Positions 8,448 to 17,206 of a stretch of DNA of 31,394 bases are shown here, piece after piece; positions within the stretch are counted from its first letter, which is position 1; every line of letters begins with the position of its first letter. Below the pieces are notes generated by a model, which was not told the DNA's origin, made no database searches, and worked only from the letters and a program-made list of their open reading frames with translations. Made by a program: the position numbers and the translations under genes. Source of the DNA: a virus; the IMG/VR virus record IMGVR_UViG_3300046003_002324, positions 1-31,394 of that record. One strand, given 5' to 3'.

Positions 8448-9057
8448 GGACTGCGACTCCGCACGGCACGGGCGTGGGCAGTTCCGTAAAACCGGCTCGT
8501 CTAAAAATGTCAGCGGTCGATGCAAAGAATGTTGCGTTGTTGTGTTCTACTCGAAACAACGGGCGGTTTTTATTGCGAAGTGCAGTCATTCGACCGCGTT
8601 GCAGAGTCAACCCGGCAAATGAGAATCGCCCAGTCGCGACAAACTCCAGCCACCCGTCGTGGCGCACAAACTTATCAAGAAAGATTTCTCCATCATTTTC
8701 TGTGAGGTATGCGCGAGCATATTGCCGCTCATACTCTTCCTTGACTGCCATTGAAATTACTCCGTTAAACGCCAACGCCGCGTCAGCAATCTGCAGCGGT
8801 TGATTATTGTCAACGTTCTGGTAATCGCCACTTGTCGAGTAACGGCAGTGCCCGATTAGACGTGTCACCTGACGAGGCAGAGCGGCAAGGCACTGCTTGA
8901 AATCAAGGAACCGCTGTGTTGCAACACGCTGGCCGTCCCACGCAGAAAATCCGAACGCGTGCAAGCCGCGTACGCGAGACTCATAAAATAACGCACGCAC
9001 CGCGTCTGCGTGTTCTGTCTGCGGGTCATCGCACGCGTAACCAATCAGGGCGCACAT
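8437..9057 (-). CDS. Class II glutamine amidotransferase (Ntn hydrolase)
   Basis: The 206-aa protein begins Met-Cys, so removal of Met would expose the catalytic Cys1 typical of class II glutamine amidotransferases. Supporting motifs are LIGHCRYSTSGDYQNVDNNQ (residues 67-86) and an ALAFNGVIS block (93-101), matching the family's 'G-H-x-R-Y-S/T-x-G ... Q-P' and 'N-G-x-I' glutamine-binding elements. It is a stand-alone glutaminase domain without a fused synthetase, so ammonia or an amino group would have to pass to another protein, plausibly the transferase whose gene overlaps its end. ATG 9057 directly follows the previous stop (TGAATG). Known family members act in amide and amine transfer. 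A role in making an aminated DNA base is my inference from context. Confidence 0.8.
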   Translation of the reverse strand: MCALIGYACDDPQTEHADAVRALFYESRVRGLHAFGFSAWDGQRVATQRFLDFKQCLAALPRQVTRLIGHCRYSTSGDYQNVDNNQPLQIADAALAFNGVISMAVKEEYERQYARAYLTENDGEIFLDKFVRHDGWLEFVATGRFSFAGLTLQRGRMTALRNKNRPLFRVEHNNATFFASTADIFRRAGFTELPTPVPCGVAVHVG

Positions 9058-9456
9058 TCACCACCCCTGATATACGTTGAGCGTTTTTCCGCTTCTGCTT
9101 CTTGTCTGCCCGACGCACATCAAGCCCATTGCCCTGTAGAAGGCATTGCTTTCGACATTGTCTGCGTCTGTTTTTAGCGATACTGGACGACCCACTGCCT
9201 TCACCAACTGTTTGCCGATGCCAGAACGTTTGGCAGACTGACTCACGGCCATTTCAATAATTGTTTTCATCCCGCCAGTATTACGTTTGTAATGAACAAA
9301 TCCAACAGGACGCACGACTAGCAATGCGTGATTCGGCCTGTTGTATGAATTCAATAACCAAAACGGGTTGCCAAGGATTTTCTCGTTCGCATAGTACAAC
9401 AGTGTTATCCATGGAATGTCGTCTGCTTTCGCTTCGACAACATCGCTCTTGCTCAT
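9058..9456 (-). CDS. GNAT-family N-acyltransferase
   Basis: The 132-aa protein shows the GNAT core: a beta strand ending TIIEMAVSQSAKRSGIGKQL, in which the last part is the acetyl-CoA pyrophosphate-binding 'R/Q-x-x-G-x-G/A' loop (KRSGIG), and a C-terminal SLKTDADNVESNAFYRAMGL block (motif B: N-x-x-x-x-x-F-Y-x-x-x-G). I use ATG 9456 because it overlaps the dioxygenase stop as ATGA and has GGAG about 10 bases upstream; a further ATG at 9492 would overlap by 40 bases. GNAT proteins are known in phage thymidine hypermodification clusters, where they may acylate an amine on the base. Here the substrate is inferred from neighbours only. Confidence 0.8.
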   Translation of the reverse strand: MSKSDVVEAKADDIPWITLLYYANEKILGNPFWLLNSYNRPNHALLVVRPVGFVHYKRNTGGMKTIIEMAVSQSAKRSGIGKQLVKAVGRPVSLKTDADNVESNAFYRAMGLMCVGQTRSRSGKTLNVYQGW

Positions 9457-10361
9457 GACAAGCGTTCTCCGCGTTTGCGGTTCTTGGCCCATTCCACTTC
9501 CTCAGTGGCTGGTTTGCAATGAATCATATTTTCACGGAAGTAAAACACCATCGTGATGCGTTCATAGCCCACGCGCATTTTTGAAAATCCGGTATTGCTG
9601 TGCCACTCGTGCACATCTGCTAAACACAAACAGCCGTGTTCCAAATTGACGGCCACGCGATACGCTGGAAACACAAGGTATGCGCCGTCAAATTTGTTAT
9701 TCCGTAAACACGACATGACGCCAAAACCTGCGGCTAAATCTCCGGCGTCTTTATGAGTGGCCGTCTGCCAGTTTTTATTGACCGTCACCGTCGTGAATGT
9801 GCTTTGTGGGATGATCCAGTCCGATGCCGTTCTGTCGGCATACTCGCGTTGCGCGGCCCATCGCTCGGGCAATAGCTGACGCAGCCCTTCATCTGCGCGT
9901 TGAATATACGGCAGGAACTGTTTCCACGAGGCGGCTTGAACAATATTGAATGACGTTTGACGACAAAACGGAAACCTTGATGAACGGTCAAAATATCCAA
10001 TGACGCCGCTGTTCACAGGAGCTGCATAATTGGTATTGCTCAGGGTGCCATCAGATTTTATTGGAATATAACGCGTCTGTGTTCGTTTGCCGGCAACACG
10101 TTCTGGAACTGTTTCAAACGTCCCCGCCGCCATACCTCGGTTGTTGGTTTCAGTGGCGGCTTTACGAGCCGACGGCAATACCGCAGCACAAAGCTCAGCT
10201 GAAAACCACTGGGGCCGATACTTGACGAGCGGGGTGCCGTCGGGTTTGTAGATGTCGCAAGCCTCGTCACCACCCAACACTTCGTCGTAAAACGCTTCTG
10301 TCAATTTGGTGCCGGCCAGATGGTCGGCGTCAAACTTATGTTTGCAATGATGCACTCTCAC
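9453..10361 (-). CDS. TET/JBP-family Fe(II)/2-oxoglutarate dioxygenase (DNA base hydroxylase)
   Basis: The 302-aa product (counting from GTG 10361) contains the TET/JBP signature. TTVTVNKNWQTATHKDAGDL gives the iron-binding H203-x-D205, followed by GAYLVFPAYRVAVNLEHG, then CLADVHEWHSNTGF with the distal histidine H251 (or H254), and ERITMVFYFREN with R268 positioned to bind 2-oxoglutarate. TET/JBP enzymes hydroxylate the 5-methyl group of T or 5mC in DNA. No cytosine methyltransferase is in the window, and the neighbours are hydroxymethyl-U kinase/transferase-like, so thymine is the favoured substrate (inference). GTG 10361 has GGAGG 9 bases upstream and overlaps the ParB-like gene by 26 bases; a TTG at 10418 is open in frame but lacks support. 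Confidence 0.82.
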   Translation of the reverse strand: MRVHHCKHKFDADHLAGTKLTEAFYDEVLGGDEACDIYKPDGTPLVKYRPQWFSAELCAAVLPSARKAATETNNRGMAAGTFETVPERVAGKRTQTRYIPIKSDGTLSNTNYAAPVNSGVIGYFDRSSRFPFCRQTSFNIVQAASWKQFLPYIQRADEGLRQLLPERWAAQREYADRTASDWIIPQSTFTTVTVNKNWQTATHKDAGDLAAGFGVMSCLRNNKFDGAYLVFPAYRVAVNLEHGCLCLADVHEWHSNTGFSKMRVGYERITMVFYFRENMIHCKPATEEVEWAKNRKRGERLS

Positions 10362-10974
10362 GGGTAACTGCCTCCAAGACCGTGTCTGTAATGTTTTTCG
10401 TGCCGTATGCCTCCGCAAGCGCAGTGCACGCGTTCTGAAAATCTACGATGTTCGATTCATCAAGGAACAATTGCACCATGCGGACGCCGCTCGGCGTCAA
10501 TTCATTGGCGTTGTCTATGTCGTGCGTTGACGCTGGACGCACTTCCTCGTCGGCGTCATCTTTATACAGTCCTGCGGCATTAGCTGTTGCGGTAATCAGC
10601 CTTTGCAGGTCGGCGTTGCCTGTATCAATGCTCTGCAGCAGTTCATCAAGCTTTTGAGCATCAGACCCGGCCATCGCAGCTAACGGGTCAAGTGTTGCCA
10701 ACAGCTTATCTGCCTCAGCCTCGCTGACATCCAGCACCAACACCGGCACTACGGCGGTGCCGACGGTTTCCGCACGGAGATGCCCGTCAATAAGCATCAG
10801 CGTGCCGTCTGGAAGTTCACGCGCAATACACGCGTCGGCCATGCCGATTTCTGACAGCAAACCCCGCAATGCATTTTTCTGCGGGACTTGATGTGTGCGC
10901 CAGTTTTTCGGGTTGGGCCGCAGGTCGGCGGCTGGCACCCGGCGAAGTTCTTTGATGCGGTCACGAATCTGCAT
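10336..10974 (-). CDS. ParB-like (ParB/sulfiredoxin-fold) protein of the modification cassette
   Basis: This 212-aa protein has a ParB N-terminal-type domain: PADLRPNPKNWRTH-like start (VPAADLRPNPKNWRTHQVP, residues 13-31), ALRGLLSEIGMADACIAREL (35-54) and the nucleotide-binding LIDGHLRAE box (61-69). A linker DPLAAMAGSDAQKLDELL and a C-terminal domain with NELTPSGVRMVQLFLDESN follow. ParB-like proteins are recurrent partners of TET/JBP and aGPT-PPlase genes in phages; a DNA-targeting or NTPase role has been proposed but I know of no firm function. ATG 10974 has no clear ribosome site. It is the first gene of the cassette, after a 90-base gap, so a transcript start just upstream is possible. 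Confidence 0.75.
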   Translation of the reverse strand: MQIRDRIKELRRVPAADLRPNPKNWRTHQVPQKNALRGLLSEIGMADACIARELPDGTLMLIDGHLRAETVGTAVVPVLVLDVSEAEADKLLATLDPLAAMAGSDAQKLDELLQSIDTGNADLQRLITATANAAGLYKDDADEEVRPASTHDIDNANELTPSGVRMVQLFLDESNIVDFQNACTALAEAYGTKNITDTVLEAVTRESASLQT

Positions 10975-11064
10975 ACCGCAGTGTAACCGTTTTTGGGGTT
11001 CTTGTGTTTTGTTTCGCCGGGTGCGTATGTTGATGAATTACTCGCCCGGCGTGACAGGCGGCGA
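10975..11064 (-). other. Gap upstream of the modification cassette with a long-looped inverted repeat
   Basis: This 90-base gap separates the tail-fibre block from the modification cassette. It holds an inverted repeat CGCCGGG (11015-11021) / CCCGGCG (11045-11051) with a 23-base loop. No T-run follows on either strand, so I do not call a terminator. I see no convincing -35/-10 pair. It could be an operator or an RNA structure in a read-through transcript. Confidence 0.35.
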
Positions 11065-11490
11065 TTACACAGCCGACTGCATGGCAGTCCACAGCGCGTC
11101 ACGCCGCGCTTGCGTCAGTGCTCCGACCGCCACGCAATAGTCGAGCATCTGCCCGACCAATGGATTGTCAATATCGAACGGGTCTGCTGCGGCATCAAAA
11201 CATGCCACGCCATACACCAACTGCGCGTCTGTCTGCGTGAACATGGCCGCATACTCGACAGGCGTCAGCAATCGCAGGAACGCAAACTTGGTCAGCAGAC
11301 GCGGCGCTGCTGGTGGCACCGGCGGTGTAAAGACGCCATTGGCATACGTGCTGCCGATGGGCACTTCCGTCTCGGTGGGAATCATCGTCGCAGGAATCGT
11401 TGCCCACGCCGGGTCGGTCGCGTCACGCGAGACGCATAACGTATTGATAACCACGCTCTCTTCCAGTTCTACAAACCATCGCAGCGGCAT
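11065..11490 (-). CDS. Tail-fibre-associated protein, unknown
   Basis: The 141-aa product opens MPLRWFVELEESVVINTLCV, with a beta-rich, Pro-rich first half (VPIGSTYANGVFTPPVPPAA). A helical second half follows, KFAFLRLLTPVEYAAMFTQT and later LVGQMLDYCVAVGALTQARR. Proteins of this kind, with a short N-terminal beta region and an 'F-x-x-R-L-T-x-x-E' helix, are commonly encoded just after phage tail fibres, sometimes as fibre assembly factors. ATG 11490 overlaps the previous stop (TAATG). Function is inferred mainly from position. Confidence 0.5.
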   Translation of the reverse strand: MPLRWFVELEESVVINTLCVSRDATDPAWATIPATMIPTETEVPIGSTYANGVFTPPVPPAAPRLLTKFAFLRLLTPVEYAAMFTQTDAQLVYGVACFDAAADPFDIDNPLVGQMLDYCVAVGALTQARRDALWTAMQSAV

Positions 11491-11759
11491 TAGTAAAACT
11501 CCACGACGCGATATTGTGGGTTAATTGTAAGGCTGTTACTTGTGCTTGCTCTCGTGGCCGTCACGGTTGTGCTATTGGTCAATGACATGCGTACACTTGA
11601 CTGGGCAAGCGTGGTTGTAGTACCTGTCGTCGTCCCGTTAAAGGACAAAATTGTTTTATCTACATTTACAGCGGTAATAGTTGCCGTTGCGCTTGCGCCA
11701 TTGGTAAGACTAATGGTGCCTTCCTGCGTGGATTTCACGACTGTTGGTGAGTAGCTCAT
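11490..11759 (-). CDS. Small Thr/Ser-rich virion protein next to the tail fibre
   Basis: The 89-aa beta-rich protein reads MSYSPTVVKSTQEGTISLTN at its start and ends with NPQYRVVEFY. The middle contains Thr/Ser runs (FNGTTTGTTTTLAQSSVRMS and LTNSTTVTATRAST). ATG 11759 has GGAGG 5 bases upstream, one of the clearest ribosome sites in the window. Similar short proteins ending 'V-V-E-F' occur beside phage fibres, probably as fibre or baseplate decorations. I infer a structural role. Confidence 0.55.
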   Translation of the reverse strand: MSYSPTVVKSTQEGTISLTNGASATATITAVNVDKTILSFNGTTTGTTTTLAQSSVRMSLTNSTTVTATRASTSNSLTINPQYRVVEFY

Positions 11760-11768
11760 GATGCCTCC

Positions 11769-14701
<2,933 letters not shown>

Positions 14702-14705
<4 letters not shown>

Positions 14706-15055
14706 CGCGTCACCTCTGGCCGCACCGTGAATGTGCCCTGCACGAGTCGTGTCACCACTGTGCCGGTGATGAGTTCCAAGTCGTAGACATACTTGAGCGG
14801 CAGGAGCGTCGCCATATCGGCGGCGGTGATCGTGAGCGTGATGGTGCCCGCCACACCGCCCAGTGCGATGCGTCCGTTGCTCGTGGTGAGTTCAAGCACC
14901 ATCGATTCATTCTGCACGGAGGTGCGTAGTTGCATCCGTGCGGTGTAGCTCGTTAAATTGACGGCGGTGCCGGTGTCGTCTTTCCACGTCAACTGCCGCG
15001 TGAATGTCGCGCCTTGGTCAGCGATGATGTGATACTGCCCTGCCGGTGCTGCCAT
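14702..15055 (-). CDS. Ig-like tail/baseplate accessory protein
   Basis: The 117-aa beta-sandwich-like protein starts [20 protein letters not shown] and continues with [35 protein letters not shown] and [20 protein letters not shown], ending [11 protein letters not shown]. This 'D-Q-G-A-T-F ... L-T-W-K-D ... Y-T-A-R-M-Q-L-R' layout is one I recall in many phages immediately before collagen fibres, related to BppU-type N-terminal domains. It probably links the fibre to the tail. Its stop overlaps the fibre start as ATGA, so the two are translated together. Confidence 0.65.
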
Positions 15056-15061
15056 AATCGA

Positions 15062-15388
15062 TTACTCCGCGTGCGATAGAATTGCCAATGCCCACGCCAA
15101 TGCCTGTCGGGTCATCACCTGCTGTGGCGTGACACGCAGGAACAACCATCCGTCCATGGCAAGGTGAGCGATTTTTTCGTTATCTTTCATGACGCCGGTG
15201 CCTCGCGTGTGTCGTCCTTGCACCCAGACACCGCCGTCAATTTCAATGGCAAGCTTGCGTGACGTGGTGGCACTCGAGACGGCGACATCAATACGCCATC
15301 GTCGTGTCTCATGGAATTTAAATTCCGTACGCACGACAAAGCCACTCGCCGCTAATGCGTCGGCGAGCAGCCGTTGAGCCTGTGTCAT
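15062..15388 (-). CDS. Small PD-(D/E)XK endonuclease (DUF559/Vsr-like fold)
   Basis: The 108-aa protein has D34 in RRWRIDVAV, then LAIEIDGGVW with E49 and D51, and then GRHTRGTGVMKDNEK, MDGWLFLRVTP. This arrangement resembles very-short-patch-repair/DUF559-type nucleases of the PD-(D/E)XK superfamily: a beta strand with D, a beta strand with E-x-D/K, a charged helix and 'G-W-x-x-x-R-x-T'. I use ATG 15388 since it overlaps the preceding gene's TGA as ATGA; a GTG at 15412 would add eight residues. It could act in DNA repair, in host DNA degradation, or as a homing-type nuclease. No intron or intein is visible. Confidence 0.7.
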   Translation of the reverse strand: MTQAQRLLADALAASGFVVRTEFKFHETRRWRIDVAVSSATTSRKLAIEIDGGVWVQGRHTRGTGVMKDNEKIAHLAMDGWLFLRVTPQQVMTRQALAWALAILSHAE

Positions 15389-15528
15389 TTGGTTTGAGTC
15401 GAGGGTGTCCACCCGGCCTTGCGGAGTGCGCCGTAAATATACGCCTCGGCTCGTGTGCCTGTTAAGCCTTTCCGAGCGGCTTCGCGTTTCAGGTCAGCCT
15501 CGAGTTTCCCGTATTTGTCCTGCGGCAT
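15385..15528 (-). CDS. 47-aa conserved-looking small protein
   Basis: The start is MPQDKYGKLEADLKREAARK, the centre GLTGTRAEAYIYGALRKAGW and the end TPSTQTK. The pattern 'L-x-x-x-A-x-x-K-G-L-x-G-x-R-x-x-A-Y-x-Y-G-x-L-R-K-x-G-W' is one I recall as a short conserved phage protein, often beside a nuclease. ATG 15528 is preceded by AGGGG. Its stop overlaps the nuclease start as ATGA, so the two are likely co-translated and may function together. Confidence 0.6.
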   Translation of the reverse strand: MPQDKYGKLEADLKREAARKGLTGTRAEAYIYGALRKAGWTPSTQTK

Positions 15529-15552
15529 AATCCCCTCTGCCGCATCGTAGCA

Positions 15553-15711
15553 TCAGTCATCCTCGAGGATGTAAAAGTGTCCGATGCCCCACAACAAGAT
15601 GAGGGAGACGGCGAGCCAGTCGAGGCGCACGCTGGCCCCGGCCACCATCGCCGCCCCCGATAATCCCAGCGTGGCGGCGGCGAGAATGACGTCACGAATG
15701 ATTCGGCGCAT
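15553..15711 (-). CDS. 52-aa membrane protein
   Basis: The product begins MRRIIRDVILAAATLGLSGA, giving a positively charged N terminus and a first hydrophobic helix. A second helix WLAVSLILLWGIGHFYIL and a short acidic end LEDD follow. ATG 15711 shares a base with the TAA of the previous gene (TAATG). Two membrane spans with both ends probably cytoplasmic. Function unknown; it could alter the host membrane. Confidence 0.55.
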   Translation of the reverse strand: MRRIIRDVILAAATLGLSGAAMVAGASVRLDWLAVSLILLWGIGHFYILEDD

Positions 15712-15818
15712 TACCGCAGCCACAGTTTCCGAGCCGCGTCCCGCTCGGCGGTCAGGCGCTCTACCTTATCGCTCAGATGTGCCAATGTCAGTGCCACCAC
15801 GTCGTAGTCGTCACTCAT
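15711..15818 (-). CDS. 35-aa coiled-coil micro-protein
   Basis: The sequence is MSDDYDVVALTLAHLSDKVE followed by RLTAERDAARKLWLR, a single amphipathic helix. ATG 15818 overlaps the preceding TGA as ATGA and the stop overlaps the next gene as TAATG. The coupling on both sides is the main evidence that it is translated. Confidence 0.5.
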   Translation of the reverse strand: MSDDYDVVALTLAHLSDKVERLTAERDAARKLWLR

Positions 15819-16075
15819 CGCGTCCCCTCCATCAGCGCCCGGATGCGCCGTGCCATCTCCGCTGCCGCGTCTTTGCCGCCCCACGTTTCGGCGGTCGCTT
15901 CCACCTCGTCGGCCACCGATGCACAATGCGCGAGCAGTTCTGCCCGCGCCTCGTCGCGCTCTTCCCGCAGCCGCTCGACTTCGGCCCGATGGTCGTCGTA
16001 GCGTATCCATTCGCCATCGACCGCTGGCGTATACACGCAAGGGCCATAAATAATAAACCGTTGAATATCACTCAT
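15815..16075 (-). CDS. Small coiled-coil protein, unknown
   Basis: The 86-aa product starts MSDIQRFIIYGPCVYTPAVD, with a helical charged centre YDDHRAEVERLREERDEARA and end MARRIRALMEGTR. ATG 16075 lies inside the end of the preceding gene (8-base overlap). The N-terminal 25 residues look beta-like, the remainder a coiled coil. No family is recognised. Confidence 0.5.
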   Translation of the reverse strand: MSDIQRFIIYGPCVYTPAVDGEWIRYDDHRAEVERLREERDEARAELLAHCASVADEVEATAETWGGKDAAAEMARRIRALMEGTR

Positions 16076-16250
16076 CGCGTCCCCCTATAGGCATCCACGC
16101 GCTGGGCACCAGCACATGGCCTTCCACGTCATACCACAGCCCGTCTCGCCATCGGGCAAGGTAGATGGCATCGCCCTCCTGCACGAGGACATCATCAGTC
16201 CGTTCGTCCCACTCGGCGAGTGGGATCCAGACATACGCGGGTGCCGTCAT
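16068..16250 (-). CDS. DUF551-like small protein
   Basis: The 60-aa protein opens with MTAPAYVWIPLAEWDERTDD and continues DAIYLARWRDGLWYDVEGHV, ending PSAWMPIGGRDE. The layout 'W-I-P-L ... W-R-D-G-x-W-x-D-x-x-G ... W-M-P' resembles the DUF551 group of small phage proteins of unknown function. ATG 16250 overlaps the previous stop as ATGA, which decides the start over an in-frame site 51 bases upstream. Confidence 0.55.
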   Translation of the reverse strand: MTAPAYVWIPLAEWDERTDDVLVQEGDAIYLARWRDGLWYDVEGHVLVPSAWMPIGGRDE

Positions 16251-16435
16251 CGCTGCGACTCCCGGAGCCGCTGCACCGCCCGATAATTTTCTGCCTCCCA
16301 ATCGTAGGTGTCCCAGTCACGAAGGCGCACCTGATGCGCCTCGAGTTTCCGCGCTAGCCGCCACGCATGAACATACCCTGCGCCACCGCCGACCATTAGC
16401 CCCGCCAATAACGAGATAATCATTGATTCAGTCAT
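16247..16435 (-). CDS. Small membrane-anchored protein
   Basis: The 62-aa protein has one membrane span near residues 4-24 (SMIISLLAGLMVGGGAGYVH) followed by a charged helical tail (RLARKLEAHQVRLRDWDTYD). ATG 16435 overlaps the previous stop as ATGA. Small phage proteins of this shape can be inner-membrane accessory factors; nothing specific is visible. Confidence 0.5.
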   Translation of the reverse strand: MTESMIISLLAGLMVGGGAGYVHAWRLARKLEAHQVRLRDWDTYDWEAENYRAVQRLRESQR

Positions 16436-16587
16436 CGTCCCATCCTCTGTATACGCCATCGGGCAATACGCCACCGCAGACACCGTGGCACCCATCGCCA
16501 TCCAAAACCGTGCTGTTGCATGGCTTCAAGTATCACCACTGAGACTTCCGGGCCGTTAAGGTTCACACTCGTCTCGCCAATCCTCAT
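16432..16587 (-). CDS. Small Arg/Trp-rich protein, start uncertain
   Basis: The 51-aa reading starts MRIGETSVNLNGPEVSVVIL and ends in a basic, tryptophan-rich tail (WRWVPRCLRWRIARWRIQRM). ATG 16587 overlaps the preceding gene by 32 bases and has no clear ribosome site. ATG 16521 would give only 29 aa but does follow a GAAG. The stop couples to the next gene as ATGA, which supports translation up to that point. The amphipathic R/W tail could associate with membrane or nucleic acid. Confidence 0.4.
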   Translation of the reverse strand: MRIGETSVNLNGPEVSVVILEAMQQHGFGWRWVPRCLRWRIARWRIQRMGR

Positions 16588-16963
16588 AACGTGCGTCGTC
16601 GTCTGCGTGCCGGTAATAATCTTGACAGTCTGAGCAGACGCATTCGTCGACCATTTCATTCATCGCACACTCGAGGTCGGCCATGCATTCAATCGTGAGC
16701 GAGTGTTGCCCGTCACTCCCGATGCACCACCCGGTATCCACCTCCAATACGATCTCCATCTCCGGTGTGAGTTCGCCATCCTCCTCGACCCATCGCACGG
16801 GCCAGATACTAGGCGTGGCAAGTGTGATGTGTTCCTCGGCGAGCAATTCAAACAACATCGGTGGAACAGTCGCGGCGGCACTCGCGTCTTTCGCAAACGC
16901 CCAGTCGCGTTCTTCCTGCACACGCGTCTCCCACTGTCGTCGTTGTGTGGATGCAGTCGTCAT
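16556..16963 (-). CDS. Acidic small protein with CxCxxC motif, unknown
   Basis: The 135-aa acidic protein starts MTTASTQRRQWETRVQEERD. It has a beta-rich middle (IVLEVDTGWCIGSDGQHSLT) and a Cys-containing C terminus, CVCSDCQDYYRHADDDARYE. ATG 16963 has AGGAGG 5 bases upstream. The Cys cluster could bind one metal ion. The strong acidity recalls DNA-mimic or inhibitor proteins, but that is only a suggestion. Confidence 0.5.
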   Translation of the reverse strand: MTTASTQRRQWETRVQEERDWAFAKDASAAATVPPMLFELLAEEHITLATPSIWPVRWVEEDGELTPEMEIVLEVDTGWCIGSDGQHSLTIECMADLECAMNEMVDECVCSDCQDYYRHADDDARYEDWRDECEP

Positions 16964-16971
16964 GGTTCCTC

Positions 16972-17157
16972 CTATCGTCCGACAAGCTCCCGTCGCGTTA
17001 GCGCGTGAATCACCTGCACATCGTCGAGGGCCGCATCTCGTGCGGCGGCTCGAGTCGTGAATACGCCCACCTCGCGTCGATGCCCCTGTGCGTCGTAATA
17101 CACATACCAGAACCAGCGTTCCGCATCGATCACGCGTGAAATGATTTCAGGTTCCAT
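16972..17157 (-). CDS. 61-aa small protein, unknown
   Basis: The product begins MEPEIISRVIDAERWFWYVY, then has a HRREVGVFTTRAAARDAALD segment, ending ALTRRELVGR. ATG 17157 follows a GGAGG about 8 bases upstream. The aromatic YVYYDAQGH turn and 'F-T-T-R-A-A-A-R-D-A-A' helix resemble small phage proteins of the DUF2188 or AP2-like shape, but I do not assign a family. Confidence 0.5.
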   Translation of the reverse strand: MEPEIISRVIDAERWFWYVYYDAQGHRREVGVFTTRAAARDAALDDVQVIHALTRRELVGR

Positions 17158-17206
17158 CGTTTTGTCCTCCCTGCATGTAGGGACTTAGTCCTCCACGTGT
17201 CTGCCG

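Noticed and set aside
9058-9492. Start of the GNAT gene at ATG 9492
   Set aside because: It would overlap the oxygenase gene by 40 bases, whereas ATG 9456 gives an ATGA junction and has a GGAG site.
11015-11051. Inverted repeat as a terminator
   Set aside because: The loop is 23 bases and no T-run follows on either strand.
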